From Desulfobulbaceae bacterium (GTDB taxonomy: Bacteria; Desulfobacterota; Desulfobulbia; Desulfobulbales; Desulfobulbaceae): a stretch of 32,079 nt of DNA. The notes under the pieces are model-generated. The model was not told the DNA's origin, ran no database searches, and worked only from the letters and a program-made list of their open reading frames with translations. Position numbers and translations under genes: made by a program. This document shows positions 17,772-25,879 of this stretch, piece by piece (positions within the stretch are counted from its first letter, which is position 1; each line of letters opens with the position of its first letter). Where the stretch lies: contig WFUT01000139.1 in the NCBI GenBank assembly GCA_015484845.1, positions 1 through 32,079 on the forward strand, in the 5' to 3' direction.

Positions 17772-20087
17772 TCAGGTCCTGTTTTTTTCGTCCCGGCCCT
17801 GCTCCTCCCCTGCCGGTTCCGCGGCCAGGATCCTGCGCACGGCGAGGCCCAGCTCGGTGATGGTAAAGGGTTTCTTGAGAAAGCCGCCGGCACCGAGTTC
17901 CATGGCCCTGTGCAGGTGGCTGTCCTCGGCATAGCCACTGACGACCAGGGCCCGCTGGCCGGGCCGGAAAGAGACGATGCCGGCATAGGTCTCGGCGCCG
18001 TTCATGCCGGTGCCCATCAGCATGTCCAGGAGGACCAGGTCGGCCTCCTGCTCGCGGAGATAACCTATCGCCTCCTCGCCGCTGGCCACGGTCGTGACCC
18101 GGTAGCCGAGCTGGGTGAGCATCTTGTCGGCAATGTCGCGCTGCATGGCCTCGTCATCCACCACCAGGATGGTTTCGCCGTTGCCGCGCAGGTCTGCGGC
18201 CGGTGCCGCTTCATGCCCGTCCGGCGCCGTCTCCCCGGCCATGGGCAGGTAGATGGAAAACACGGTGCCCTGGCTGCCGCTGGTCACGGTGATGCAGCCG
18301 TCGTGCTCCTGGACGGTGTTCCAGACAATGGTGAGACCGAGGCCGGTGCCGCTTCTGCCCAGCTTCTTTTTACTGAAAAACGGCTCAAAGATCTGCCGGC
18401 ACGTTGCCTCGTCAATGCCGGGGCCGGTGTCCCTGACCCGGAGCAGGACATACTCGCCCGGGGCCATGGCCTCGCAGTCGGGCAGGGCGGAGCTGGCTGA
18501 AAACCGGCTGGTGGTCACGGTCACCGTGCCGGAACCGGTCATGGCCTCCAGGGCATTGATGACCAGGTTCATCAGGCACTTCCGGATATGGATGACCGAG
18601 CAGAAGACGGGCAGGGGGGTGTCGGCCAGCTCCAGCTCGAGCCGCACAGCCGGGGCGCTCTCCTTCTGCCGCCGGTACTCGGGCGAGTCGATGTAGTCAC
18701 GCACCAGGACGTTGAGATCAATGATCTTTTTCGTATTGGCCGTTCCCCGGGCCACGGTGAGCAGGTCGGCCACCACCTCCGAGGCCCGCAGGCCCGCCTC
18801 GCTGATGGCGACCAGGTCCTTTCTGAGGGGACTGTCCGGCGGCAGTTTCATGAGGAGGAGCTCGGGGTAGCTGACAATGCCGGAGAGGATATTGTTGAGG
18901 TCATGGGCAACGCCGCTGGCCATGAGACCGATGGCCTCCATCTTCCGGGCCTGGGTAAGTTTTTTCTCCATCCGCAGTTTTTCATCGGCCAGTCGTCTTT
19001 CCCGTTCCATGATCCTGGCCAGCTCACCGGTCATGGTGTTGAAGGCATCTTCCAGCTCACGGAGTTCGTCATAGCTGCGAAACGAGATCTGGCCGGAGAA
19101 GTTCCCCTTGGCCACCTCCTGCGAGGCATGGACCAGGGCGCGCAGCGGCCGGATGATGGAGCCGGCCAGCAGGTAGGAGAGGGTGAGGATCAGCAGGACC
19201 AGGGCCGCGAGGAGCAGGAGGATGGAGTTGCGCAGGGTCCTGGTGGCGGACAGGAAATCCGCCGCATCCCAGGAGACCACCGTGCTCCAGCCCATGTCCG
19301 CCAGGGGCACGTGCGCCACGAACGAGTCCACGCCGGCCAGGCGTGCGCGGCCAAAGCCGGGGATGCCGGCACTGATTTCGTCGGCAAGTTGCGCCGCCCC
19401 GTCCCCTGTCATCTCGAGGCGGTCCATGGTCTCGTCCGGCAGGATCGAGTAGAGTATGGTGCCGTCCTGGGAGACCAGCCGGTATGTCCGCCCGCTGCCG
19501 ACCGGCTCGACGCCGGCCTTCTCGACCAGGGAGGCAAGCGGGACCTCGCCGAGAAGAATGCCGATGAACCGGTCGCCGAAATAGGCGGTGCGCAGGATGG
19601 CAAAGGGGATGACCAGCGTCTGCAGGGCGTCGCTGTGGACCGGCTCGCCGATGACGACCTGGTTGGGCGTTTTCCTGGCCCTGCGCACCACCGGCCGGTT
19701 GCTGTCGTCATGATCGCCCTCCCCGATCCGGCCGAAAATCGAATGGACCTCCTCCCTGCCTGCCTCGTTGATGTAGGCCAGAAAGGGAAAGGACGCGCTG
19801 TGCCTGGCCAGGTGCTGCTCCAGCAAGCCCTCTTCAAAGTTGACCGCGTACATGTCCATGGGTTTTCCCCTGGCGATCTCGAGGAACGAGGATCTCTCGT
19901 CATCCAGGTGCTCCGTGATCCGGGAGGCGAGGTTGGCGGCCAGGTATTCCAGGTGCTGCCGCCGGCACCGGAGCAGGGGACGGGCAAGGGCGTAGTAACT
20001 GAAAAAGGAGACCGTGATGATGCAGCCGAGGATGAGGCAGAGCTGCCAGAGGAAGATCTTGCCCCGGATGGAAAAGCGTGACCGCAT
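17772..20087 (-). CDS. Membrane hybrid histidine kinase with C-terminal receiver domain
   Basis: A 771-residue sensor. TM1 (about 12-34) and TM2 (about 288-310) bracket a 250-residue periplasmic domain that looks like a double-Cache ligand sensor (SQDGTILYSI, MGWSTVVSWD near the end). HAMP follows (about 311-362), then a coiled segment and a HisKA domain with H395 in SGVAHDLNNILSG. The ATPase domain shows the N-box (N511), DTGPGID and the TGLGLTIV box. The REC domain has D688 (LVLLDML) and K739. H-box wording (HDLNNIL) places it in the NtrB-like/HPK4 group. The ATG at 20087 follows the binding-protein stop by 1 bp, and motB follows 44 bp later. With no separate output domain, phosphate may pass to another protein, or REC may be inhibitory. 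Confidence 0.9.
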   Translation of the reverse strand: MRSRFSIRGKIFLWQLCLILGCIITVSFFSYYALARPLLRCRRQHLEYLAANLASRITEHLDDERSSFLEIARGKPMDMYAVNFEEGLLEQHLARHSASFPFLAYINEAGREEVHSIFGRIGEGDHDDSNRPVVRRARKTPNQVVIGEPVHSDALQTLVIPFAILRTAYFGDRFIGILLGEVPLASLVEKAGVEPVGSGRTYRLVSQDGTILYSILPDETMDRLEMTGDGAAQLADEISAGIPGFGRARLAGVDSFVAHVPLADMGWSTVVSWDAADFLSATRTLRNSILLLLAALVLLILTLSYLLAGSIIRPLRALVHASQEVAKGNFSGQISFRSYDELRELEDAFNTMTGELARIMERERRLADEKLRMEKKLTQARKMEAIGLMASGVAHDLNNILSGIVSYPELLLMKLPPDSPLRKDLVAISEAGLRASEVVADLLTVARGTANTKKIIDLNVLVRDYIDSPEYRRQKESAPAVRLELELADTPLPVFCSVIHIRKCLMNLVINALEAMTGSGTVTVTTSRFSASSALPDCEAMAPGEYVLLRVRDTGPGIDEATCRQIFEPFFSKKKLGRSGTGLGLTIVWNTVQEHDGCITVTSGSQGTVFSIYLPMAGETAPDGHEAAPAADLRGNGETILVVDDEAMQRDIADKMLTQLGYRVTTVASGEEAIGYLREQEADLVLLDMLMGTGMNGAETYAGIVSFRPGQRALVVSGYAEDSHLHRAMELGAGGFLKKPFTITELGLAVRRILAAEPAGEEQGRDEKNRT

Positions 20088-20088
20088 G

Positions 20089-21012
20089 TTATCGGACAGG
20101 GAAGGCCCCGTACTCCTCGATGATGCGGCGGCCTTCCGGGCCGAGGAGGAAACGGATGAACAGCCGTTGCGGCGCGCTGGGCTCATCCTTCCAGACCAGG
20201 GCAAGCGGAATGGCCAGGGGATAGTCGCCGGACGCGACCGCCTTGCCGGTCGGGGCGACTCCGTCCAGGGACGGCATCCCGAGACCGGTTCCGGCGGCGG
20301 CGCTCAGCGGGATATACCCGATGGTGCCGGGGGTGGAACGGAGGATGGCCACTGTCTCCGGGGTGGTGTAGATCGTTTCGCCGACAAAGGTGCGGATATC
20401 GCGGAACCCGGGAAGGAAGCGTTCCAGGATCCGCCGCGATGAATCGCCGGCCTCGCGGTTGGCGACGTATATCTTGCGGTCGGGCGAGCCGCCCAGCTGG
20501 CCCCAGGTCCTGATCCGGCCGGTATAGATGCCGATGATCTGCTCCCGGGTGAGGTTGCGCACCCCCTGCACCGAGGGGTGGATGGCAAAGACCACCGGCG
20601 CCCGGGCAAAGAGCAGGTAGGTGAGGCCCTGCTCTTTCTCCCGTTGCGTGAGGGGACGGGCGACCCTGGCCATCTGGCAGGTCCCGGCCAGGACCGCCTT
20701 GATGCCGCCGCCGCTGCCGGTGGATTCGGGAACCTCCACCAGGATGCCGGGATGGCGGGCCATGAAATCGTGCGCCACATGGCGCAGCAGTTCCTGGCTG
20801 TCACCGGTGCCGGCGATGACGAGGTGTTGCCGGTACCGTTGCCCCGCGGCCAGGGGCAACGCCAGGAGGCAGGAGAGGAGCAGGAAGAGAAACGGCACAA
20901 GCCACCGCACCGGCGCCGACCTGCCGCCGGCAGGACCGGGCGCGGTGGGCGATGCGGTTGCGGACAGCGGGGATCCGGGGCGGTGGTGTGCCGCAGGGAC
21001 GGTATCTTTCAT
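20089..21012 (-). CDS. PstS-like periplasmic substrate-binding protein
   Basis: A periplasmic binding protein of the phosphate-binding (PBP-like/PstS) type. The ligand-binding core has the GTGDSQELL and ESTGSGGGIKAVLAG segments near its N-terminus, NLTREQIIGIYTGRIRTW in the middle and SGDYPLAIPLALVW near the end, all typical of PstS-related proteins. From the ATG at 21012 the protein is 307 residues with about 33 hydrophilic residues before a hydrophobic signal (WLVPFLFLLLSCLLALPLAAG). A GTG at 20910 would start just before the signal and gives a more ordinary export sequence. No ABC transporter genes are nearby. It instead abuts a membrane sensor kinase (1-bp gap), which suggests a ligand-presenting role. 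Phosphate as ligand is not established. Confidence 0.75.
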   Translation of the reverse strand: MKDTVPAAHHRPGSPLSATASPTAPGPAGGRSAPVRWLVPFLFLLLSCLLALPLAAGQRYRQHLVIAGTGDSQELLRHVAHDFMARHPGILVEVPESTGSGGGIKAVLAGTCQMARVARPLTQREKEQGLTYLLFARAPVVFAIHPSVQGVRNLTREQIIGIYTGRIRTWGQLGGSPDRKIYVANREAGDSSRRILERFLPGFRDIRTFVGETIYTTPETVAILRSTPGTIGYIPLSAAAGTGLGMPSLDGVAPTGKAVASGDYPLAIPLALVWKDEPSAPQRLFIRFLLGPEGRRIIEEYGAFPVR

Positions 21013-21148
21013 CGGGATTGGTTGTCTGTAGATGCTTTCCTGTCTCGATCCTGCGCCCATGGGGATGGCGGCATGGCCTCGAGGGCCCTGTATCGCCGCT
21101 GCCACCGCAGCTTCGTATCTCCGGCAAACCTATCAATTGCAGGATCCG

Positions 21149-21177
21149 TTTATAAGTATATATTCAATGGCAGGCAA
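21149..21177 (-). promoter_or_regulatory. Sigma-70 promoter of the binding protein-kinase-motBA operon
   Basis: On the minus strand TTGCCT (21172-21177, 4 of 6) is separated by 17 bp from TATAAA (21149-21154, 5 of 6), in an AT-rich island unlike its surroundings. Start near 21142 gives a leader of about 130 nt to the ATG at 21012. It lies between the TIM-barrel gene and the binding protein, so the operon probably starts here. Confidence 0.55.
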
Positions 21178-21231
21178 AGTGAAGATGCTTGCCGGGGAAA
21201 ATCCGCAAAAAATGTTCTGGCCCAACGGTTT

Positions 21232-22056
21232 TCAGGGATTTTCGTGTCCGGTGTCAGTGCCGGGTGGCCCGGAGCAGGGCAGGGCCATGGCCTGCATGGC
21301 GGCCAGCGACTGCCAGAGATCCTCTTCGCTGTGGGGCTCCAGGGTGAGCAGGGGCTCGAGACCCTGGCGGCCGAGATAGTCAAACAGGCCCTGGAAATCA
21401 AACCTGCCGCGGCCGATGGCCAGGTGGGCGTCGCTGGAACCGTCGTTGTCGTGCAGGTGGAGCTGGCCGAGCCACGGGCCCAGCTCGTCGAGCCACTGCC
21501 GCCAGCCGGTGCCGGCAAAGGCCAGCAGGTGGCCGACATCGAGGCAGAAGCCGACATTTTTCGCATCCAGGGCCTCCAGGAGTTTCCGGTGGACCCGGGG
21601 CCCCTGTTCGTAGGTGTTTTCGAACATGACCCGCGTGCCGGCACGTTCCGCCATGGGGATCAGCTCGGTCCAGGTGGCCAGGGAACGCTGCAGCCACTCG
21701 TCGAAACGGTTCGCGTGCTTGTGGGCCTCGTAGCCGAGGTGGCAGACAATGGAGCAGGGCCGGAAGATCTGGACCAGGGCAAAGGCACGGCGCAGCTTGG
21801 CGCGGCTGAGCCCGACGATCCGTTCTTCCCTGCCGCCGGGCGCAAGATCGGTAAAAGGCGCGTGCAGGGTGCAGGCCAGTCCCGCCCGGCGCAGGCGGTC
21901 CGCGATGCGGGCAAAATCGTCATCGCCTGCCTGCCAGAGGCACCGGCCGTCCAGGCCGATTTCCGGCTGCAGCCGGTTGCGGAGAAAAAGCTCCAGCAGG
22001 TCCTGCTGCAACCGCTCAAAGGGGGCATTGACAAAGCAGTGAAAATTTTTCTTCAT
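21232..22056 (-). CDS. Sugar phosphate isomerase/epimerase-like TIM-barrel protein
   Basis: A 274-residue cytoplasmic protein of the xylose isomerase-like/AP endonuclease 2 TIM-barrel superfamily. Likely metal ligands are visible: H106 (VCHLGY), E146 (FENTYE), D173 and H176 (LDVGHLL), H200/H202 (LHLHDND) and E240 (LEPH). This set fits a divalent-metal enzyme acting on sugars, sugar phosphates or cyclitols, or a DNA-repair relative; the reaction cannot be assigned. The ATG at 22056 gives MKKNFHCFVN; another ATG at 22083 (MPPKSCIPK) is possible and has only a weak AAAGA upstream. It is divergent from the sensor kinase at 22168 and lies 219 bp before the binding protein gene. Confidence 0.8.
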   Translation of the reverse strand: MKKNFHCFVNAPFERLQQDLLELFLRNRLQPEIGLDGRCLWQAGDDDFARIADRLRRAGLACTLHAPFTDLAPGGREERIVGLSRAKLRRAFALVQIFRPCSIVCHLGYEAHKHANRFDEWLQRSLATWTELIPMAERAGTRVMFENTYEQGPRVHRKLLEALDAKNVGFCLDVGHLLAFAGTGWRQWLDELGPWLGQLHLHDNDGSSDAHLAIGRGRFDFQGLFDYLGRQGLEPLLTLEPHSEEDLWQSLAAMQAMALPCSGPPGTDTGHENP

Positions 22057-22077
22057 TTTTGGAATGCAGGATTTGGG

Positions 22078-22093
22078 TGGCATTCTTTTTGTA
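22078..22093 (+). promoter_or_regulatory. Possible sigma-54 promoter of the sensor kinase
   Basis: TGGCAT-N5-TTGTA places GG (22079-22080) exactly 12 bp before GT (22091-22092), close to the -24/-12 consensus TGGCAC-N5-TTGCW but with T instead of the usually invariant C at -12. The regulator encoded downstream is sigma-54-dependent, so autoregulation is possible. Confidence 0.33.
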
Positions 22094-22167
22094 TAGTGGC
22101 CAGGAGGCAACAGGTTCCGGCGCAGGCCGCCGGCAAGAATCCCTGAGCAACAGGCGCGCACGAGCAG

Positions 22168-23760
22168 ATGAAAATCAAACGCAAGCTGGCAAATTACATC
22201 CTGATGGCCTTTTTCCTCAACATCTTCGCCATCATCAGCGTGGGCGGAGTCTGCATTATCCTGGTGCGGGACATGGCCCGGGACAATGACCGGATGAAGA
22301 CCGAGACCGATTATGTCGTCCGTATCTATGACATGAATAACAAGATCCAGGAAGCTATTTTCCTGGTACAGAACTCGGTCATCAAGCTGGACAGGGACCG
22401 GTTGCGTTACGCCCTCTCCGTGGTCAAGGATGTGGCGGGCGAGGTGGCGCTCGCCAAGGAGGAGGAGACGGACAAGGGATCCTATGGCCTCAAGATGTTT
22501 CTTCTTTTTCAGCAGATCGAGGAGAACGTCCGTGCCATCAGGAGCCAGCTGCACAGGATCGATTCCCGGTTTGATCGCGCCAGCCCCGTGACCAAGGTGA
22601 TCATGAAGGACCTGGAGAACCGCGGCTACAGGATACAGAAACTGGTGGAGAGCATCAACCGGGAACATATCGGGACCATCGAGAAGCTGGTCGATGAATC
22701 CGACGGCAAGATGTACTACATCCTGTTTCTGTACCTGACCTCCTGCGTTGTGGGCATCGTCGCCTCCTGTATCGGCTATATCGCCCTGACGCGTTACACC
22801 ATCATCCCCATCATGCACCTGGCCGAGGCAACGGAACGGGTGACCTTCGGCGATCTCTCGGTGCGGGTGCAGACCGATTCCAAGACCGAGCTCGGCCAGC
22901 TCTACTCCACCTTCAATCTCATGACCCAGAACCTGCAGGAGCATGAACGGCAGCAGGAGGCCTTTAACCGCGAACTCGAGCGGCTGGTGGAGGAACGGAC
23001 AGCCGAGCTGCGGGCCTCTGAGGAGTCCCTGCGCAAGACCCAGAAGGACCTGCTCCGCATGGAGAAGATCGCCACCCTGGGCCAGATCGCCTCCACGGTC
23101 AACCACGAGATCAAGACCCCCCTCAACGTCCTTTACATGAACCTGCAGCTCCTGAACAAGCAGATCAGGAAGGCCCGGGTCGAGGAGGCGACAGAGAAGG
23201 AGAAGATGCTCAAGATCACCTCGCTGATCAACAACGAGATCGTCCGTATCAACGGTATCATCGAGGAGTTTGTCAAGTATGCCCGTTTCCCGGCCCCGGA
23301 GTTCGGCAAAAAGGATCTCAACGAGATTGTCGACCAGATCGCGGAGATCGTTGACCAGAGCGCGGTCGATGCCGGCGTCACCATCGAGGTGGAGAAGGAC
23401 GAGTCCCTGGAGCCCATCATGCTCGACGACAAGAAGATCACCCAGGCCCTGCTCAACCTGTGCATGAACGCCATCCAGGCCATGCCCGACGGCGGCACCC
23501 TGAAGCTGTCGACCCGGCGGGAGGAGGACCATGTCCTGCTCCGGGTCGCCGATACGGGCAAGGGGATCGAGCCCGCGGACCTGGAAAAGATCTTCGAACC
23601 GTTCTTTACCAAGAAGGTCCAGGGCATGGGATTCGGCCTGGCCATCGTCCAGCGGATCATCGAGGATCACGGCGGCCAGATCACCTGCGAGAGCGAGCCG
23701 GGCAAGTACACGGTCTTCACAATACGGCTTCCCATTAACGCCGGATCGCAGTATCTGTAG
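22168..23760 (+). CDS. NtrB/ZraS-type membrane sensor histidine kinase
   Basis: A 530-residue kinase. TM1 (about 11-33) and TM2 (about 184-208) flank a helical periplasmic domain of about 150 residues, perhaps a four-helix bundle. HAMP (about 209-262) and a coiled coil (260-300) lead to the HisKA domain with H313 in TVNHEIKTPLN. The HATPase domain has the N-box (N434 in NAIQAMPDGG), D462 in DTGKGIE, FEPFFTKK and GFGLAI. Its partner is the sigma-54-dependent regulator 49 bp downstream. No clear Shine-Dalgarno precedes the ATG. The signal is unknown; the architecture resembles envelope or metal-stress sensors such as ZraS. Confidence 0.92.
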   Translation: MKIKRKLANYILMAFFLNIFAIISVGGVCIILVRDMARDNDRMKTETDYVVRIYDMNNKIQEAIFLVQNSVIKLDRDRLRYALSVVKDVAGEVALAKEEETDKGSYGLKMFLLFQQIEENVRAIRSQLHRIDSRFDRASPVTKVIMKDLENRGYRIQKLVESINREHIGTIEKLVDESDGKMYYILFLYLTSCVVGIVASCIGYIALTRYTIIPIMHLAEATERVTFGDLSVRVQTDSKTELGQLYSTFNLMTQNLQEHERQQEAFNRELERLVEERTAELRASEESLRKTQKDLLRMEKIATLGQIASTVNHEIKTPLNVLYMNLQLLNKQIRKARVEEATEKEKMLKITSLINNEIVRINGIIEEFVKYARFPAPEFGKKDLNEIVDQIAEIVDQSAVDAGVTIEVEKDESLEPIMLDDKKITQALLNLCMNAIQAMPDGGTLKLSTRREEDHVLLRVADTGKGIEPADLEKIFEPFFTKKVQGMGFGLAIVQRIIEDHGGQITCESEPGKYTVFTIRLPINAGSQYL

Positions 23761-23809
23761 CAGAGCAGAGTTTCGATACTGTCCATTCCGACCATCCCCC
23801 CTGACTGAC

Positions 23810-25156
23810 ATGGAAAAAAACAAGATACTCATCGTCGACGACGACAACATGACCCTGCAGACCCTGTCCATGGCCCTGGAGGACGATTACGAGACCCTCA
23901 CCGCCACCAATGGCCTGAATGCCCTCAAGGTCCTGGCCAGGGAGGACGTCGATGTTGTCCTCTCCGACATGGACATGCCCGGCCTCAACGGCATCGAGCT
24001 GCTGGCAAAGATCAACGAGATGGAGGAGCCGGTGCCGGTGATCGTCATCACCGGGCAGGGGACCATCGAGACCGCTGTCAAGGCCATGAAGCTCGGCGCC
24101 TGTGATTATGTCACCAAGCCCGTCAACCTGGACCGGCTGGCCCTGCTCATCGAGAAGACACTGGAGAACCAGCGGCTCAAGGACGAGAACCGGCTGCTCA
24201 AGCAGCGGATCCGCGAGCATGGTCCGGACCTGAACATCATAGGCCACTCGGCGGCGCTTGCAAAATGCAAGGACCTTGCCCTGCAGGTGGCCGGGACCAA
24301 GGCCACGGTTCTCATCGAGGGCGAGTCCGGGACCGGCAAGGAGCTGATCACCAACATCATCCACTACAACTCGCCGGTGGCGCACGGTCCGCTGATCAAG
24401 GTCAACTGTTCCGCCTTTTCCGAGGGCGTGCTGGAGTCCGAGCTGTTCGGCCACGAAAAGGGCGCCTTCACCGGTGCCGTGGCGGCCAAGAAGGGCCGGT
24501 TCGAGCTCGCCAACGGCGGCACCCTCTTCCTGGACGAGGTGGGCGAGATGCCGCTCTCCATCCAGGTCAAGCTGCTCCGTTTCCTGCAGGAGAAGACCTT
24601 TGAACGGGTCGGCGGCACCAGGACCATGAAGGTGGACGTGCGCATCATCTCGGCCACCAACAAGAACCTGGCCGAGCTGGTCAAGGAGGGAAAGTTCCGT
24701 GACGATCTCTTCTACCGCCTGCGGGTGGTGAAGATCGAGATCCCGCCCCTGCGTGAGCGCAAGGAGGATATCGATGACCTGGTGGCGGGATTTGTCGCCA
24801 AGTTCTCCGAGCTGCACGGCAAGCCCATTGTCGGCATCGACGACCATGCCATGGAACTGATCCGGGCCTACAACTGGCCCGGCAACGTGCGCGAACTGAT
24901 GAACTGCATCGAAAGCGCCGTGGTCATGGCCAGGGGCGACGTCATCACTGTCGAGGAGATCCCGGAATATCTCACCTACAAGGCGCCCGGCGTGGAGCTC
25001 AACTCCAAGGAGGGCCTGCTGCACGAACTGGAGCGCAAGGCGATCATCGACACCCTGAACGCGACCCGGGGCGAAAAGGTCAAGGCGGCCAAGATCCTCG
25101 GCATCGGCCTGCGCACCCTGTATCGGAAGATCGAGAAGTACGAGCTGGAGGTATAG
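23810..25156 (+). CDS. Sigma-54-dependent response regulator (NtrC family)
   Basis: A 448-residue transcription activator. The receiver domain (1-120) has phospho-acceptor D53 (LSDMDMPG), T81 and K103. The AAA+ domain (about 142-380) carries Walker A GESGTGKE (171-178), the sigma-54-contacting GAFTGA loop (218-223), Walker B GGTLFLDEV (236-244) and the arginine-finger region FRDDLFYRL. A C-terminal Fis-type helix-turn-helix (about 408-446, KAAKILGIGLRTLYRKI) binds DNA. The ATG at 23810 lies next to the start of the canonical receiver (KILIVDDD), though the preceding sequence is pyrimidine-rich and lacks a ribosome site. It should be phosphorylated by the upstream kinase. The palindromes just downstream (25204-25237) are candidate binding sites. 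Confidence 0.95.
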   Translation: MEKNKILIVDDDNMTLQTLSMALEDDYETLTATNGLNALKVLAREDVDVVLSDMDMPGLNGIELLAKINEMEEPVPVIVITGQGTIETAVKAMKLGACDYVTKPVNLDRLALLIEKTLENQRLKDENRLLKQRIREHGPDLNIIGHSAALAKCKDLALQVAGTKATVLIEGESGTGKELITNIIHYNSPVAHGPLIKVNCSAFSEGVLESELFGHEKGAFTGAVAAKKGRFELANGGTLFLDEVGEMPLSIQVKLLRFLQEKTFERVGGTRTMKVDVRIISATNKNLAELVKEGKFRDDLFYRLRVVKIEIPPLRERKEDIDDLVAGFVAKFSELHGKPIVGIDDHAMELIRAYNWPGNVRELMNCIESAVVMARGDVITVEEIPEYLTYKAPGVELNSKEGLLHELERKAIIDTLNATRGEKVKAAKILGIGLRTLYRKIEKYELEV

Positions 25157-25203
25157 CTCCGGCGGCTGGCCGCACCCCTTGTCCTTTCCGAAGGCAGGGA
25201 AAT

Positions 25204-25237
25204 TGTCAAAATGACAATTCAACGTGCCATTTTGGCA
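25204..25237 (+). promoter_or_regulatory. Tandem palindromic activator sites, candidate UAS
   Basis: Two 13-bp palindromes share the pattern TGYCATTTTGRCA: one at 25204-25216 (flanks extend it to AATTGTCA-AAA-TGACAATT, 25201-25219) and one at 25225-25237 (TGCCATTTTGGCA). Their centres (25210 and 25231) are 21 bp apart, two helical turns. The differing bases change together on both sides, so symmetry is kept. They lie about 108 and 87 bp before the start predicted from the sigma-54 promoter at 25292-25307, a normal position for an NtrC-family activator. Confidence 0.65.
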
Positions 25238-25291
25238 GGCCTGGCACGGCGGCAGGTGGCTTGCCCCCTGATATGGCGGCGGTTTTCCTGT

Positions 25292-25307
25292 TGGCATGAA
25301 TATGGCA
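25292..25307 (+). promoter_or_regulatory. Sigma-54 (-24/-12) promoter of the small membrane protein gene
   Basis: TGGCATG-N4-TGGCA: GG (25293-25294) and GC (25305-25306) are exactly 12 bp apart, as required, with one mismatch in each element relative to TGGCACG-N4-TTGCA. Transcription would start near 25318, about 54 nt before the ATG at 25372. Confidence 0.6.
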
Positions 25308-25371
25308 AAGACGGGGGCACGACAGCAGCAGCAAGCAACTGGCACCGGCGGATGGCCGGGAGGTGACAGGC

Positions 25372-25596
25372 ATGAAGACAGCGGCAAAGGAAAAGGTAAA
25401 GAGCGGCACCCGGACAGGGGAATCAGGCACTGAACTCATCCAGGCCGAGGTTTCCCGCGGAGCGATCCGCGCCCTGACCATCGCGGCCGGGCTCGTGGCC
25501 CTGTGGGTGGCGGCGTGCATTGTCGGCGGCATCATTGTCAGTGGTGGCCCCGTTGCCCTGGTCAAGGGATGGATTGCCGCCGTGACCGGCATGTAG
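25372..25596 (+). CDS. Small single-pass membrane protein, unknown function
   Basis: A 74-residue protein I do not recognise. A basic N-terminus (MKTAAKEKVKSGTR) and a short polar region precede a hydrophobic, Gly/Ala/Val-rich segment, with one likely membrane helix at about residues 33-57 (containing a GGxxxSGG stretch) and a second short hydrophobic tail. The N-terminal side, being basic, is probably cytoplasmic. The ATG follows GGGAGG at about 8 bp; an in-frame GTG lies 9 bp upstream. It sits directly behind the tandem palindromes and sigma-54 promoter, which makes it the best candidate target of the adjacent two-component system. Confidence 0.7.
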   Translation: MKTAAKEKVKSGTRTGESGTELIQAEVSRGAIRALTIAAGLVALWVAACIVGGIIVSGGPVALVKGWIAAVTGM

Positions 25597-25879
25597 CCCT
25601 GTCGGAAGAGGCGATATTCCCGAACCGGAAAGTCGTTGCAGGTCCGTGCGTTGCAACTGTGCCGATGATGGTTTAGATACATAGAGAAGGATATCCCGGG
25701 AAAGCGCCGGCCCGCCAGGCCGCCTTTCCTGCAGACTTTCTCAACCAGGTACCTGGGTACACTCTGCTTGTGCCCGGGTACTGTTGTGTTGTCCGCGGCG
25801 TATTCCCTGCCGCCGGAACCTGTTTCCGGAGGGTCGGCGCTCGCCGCCATCGTCAATCCAAATCCATGTAGCCATCATC

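Noticed and set aside
20089-21012. Phosphate ABC transporter component (pstS proper)
   Set aside because: No pstC, pstA, pstB or phoU is adjacent, so a transport role or phosphate specificity is not supported here.
22084-23871. Minus-strand frame continuous with the TIM-barrel gene
   Set aside because: The part beyond 22084 is antisense to the sensor kinase and has shadow-frame composition; family similarity begins only at MKKNFHCF.
25651-25679. Promoter-like pair TTGCAA-N17-TAGATA before ftsH
   Set aside because: The -10 box matches at only 3 of 6 positions, so I do not call it although the position and spacing would suit.
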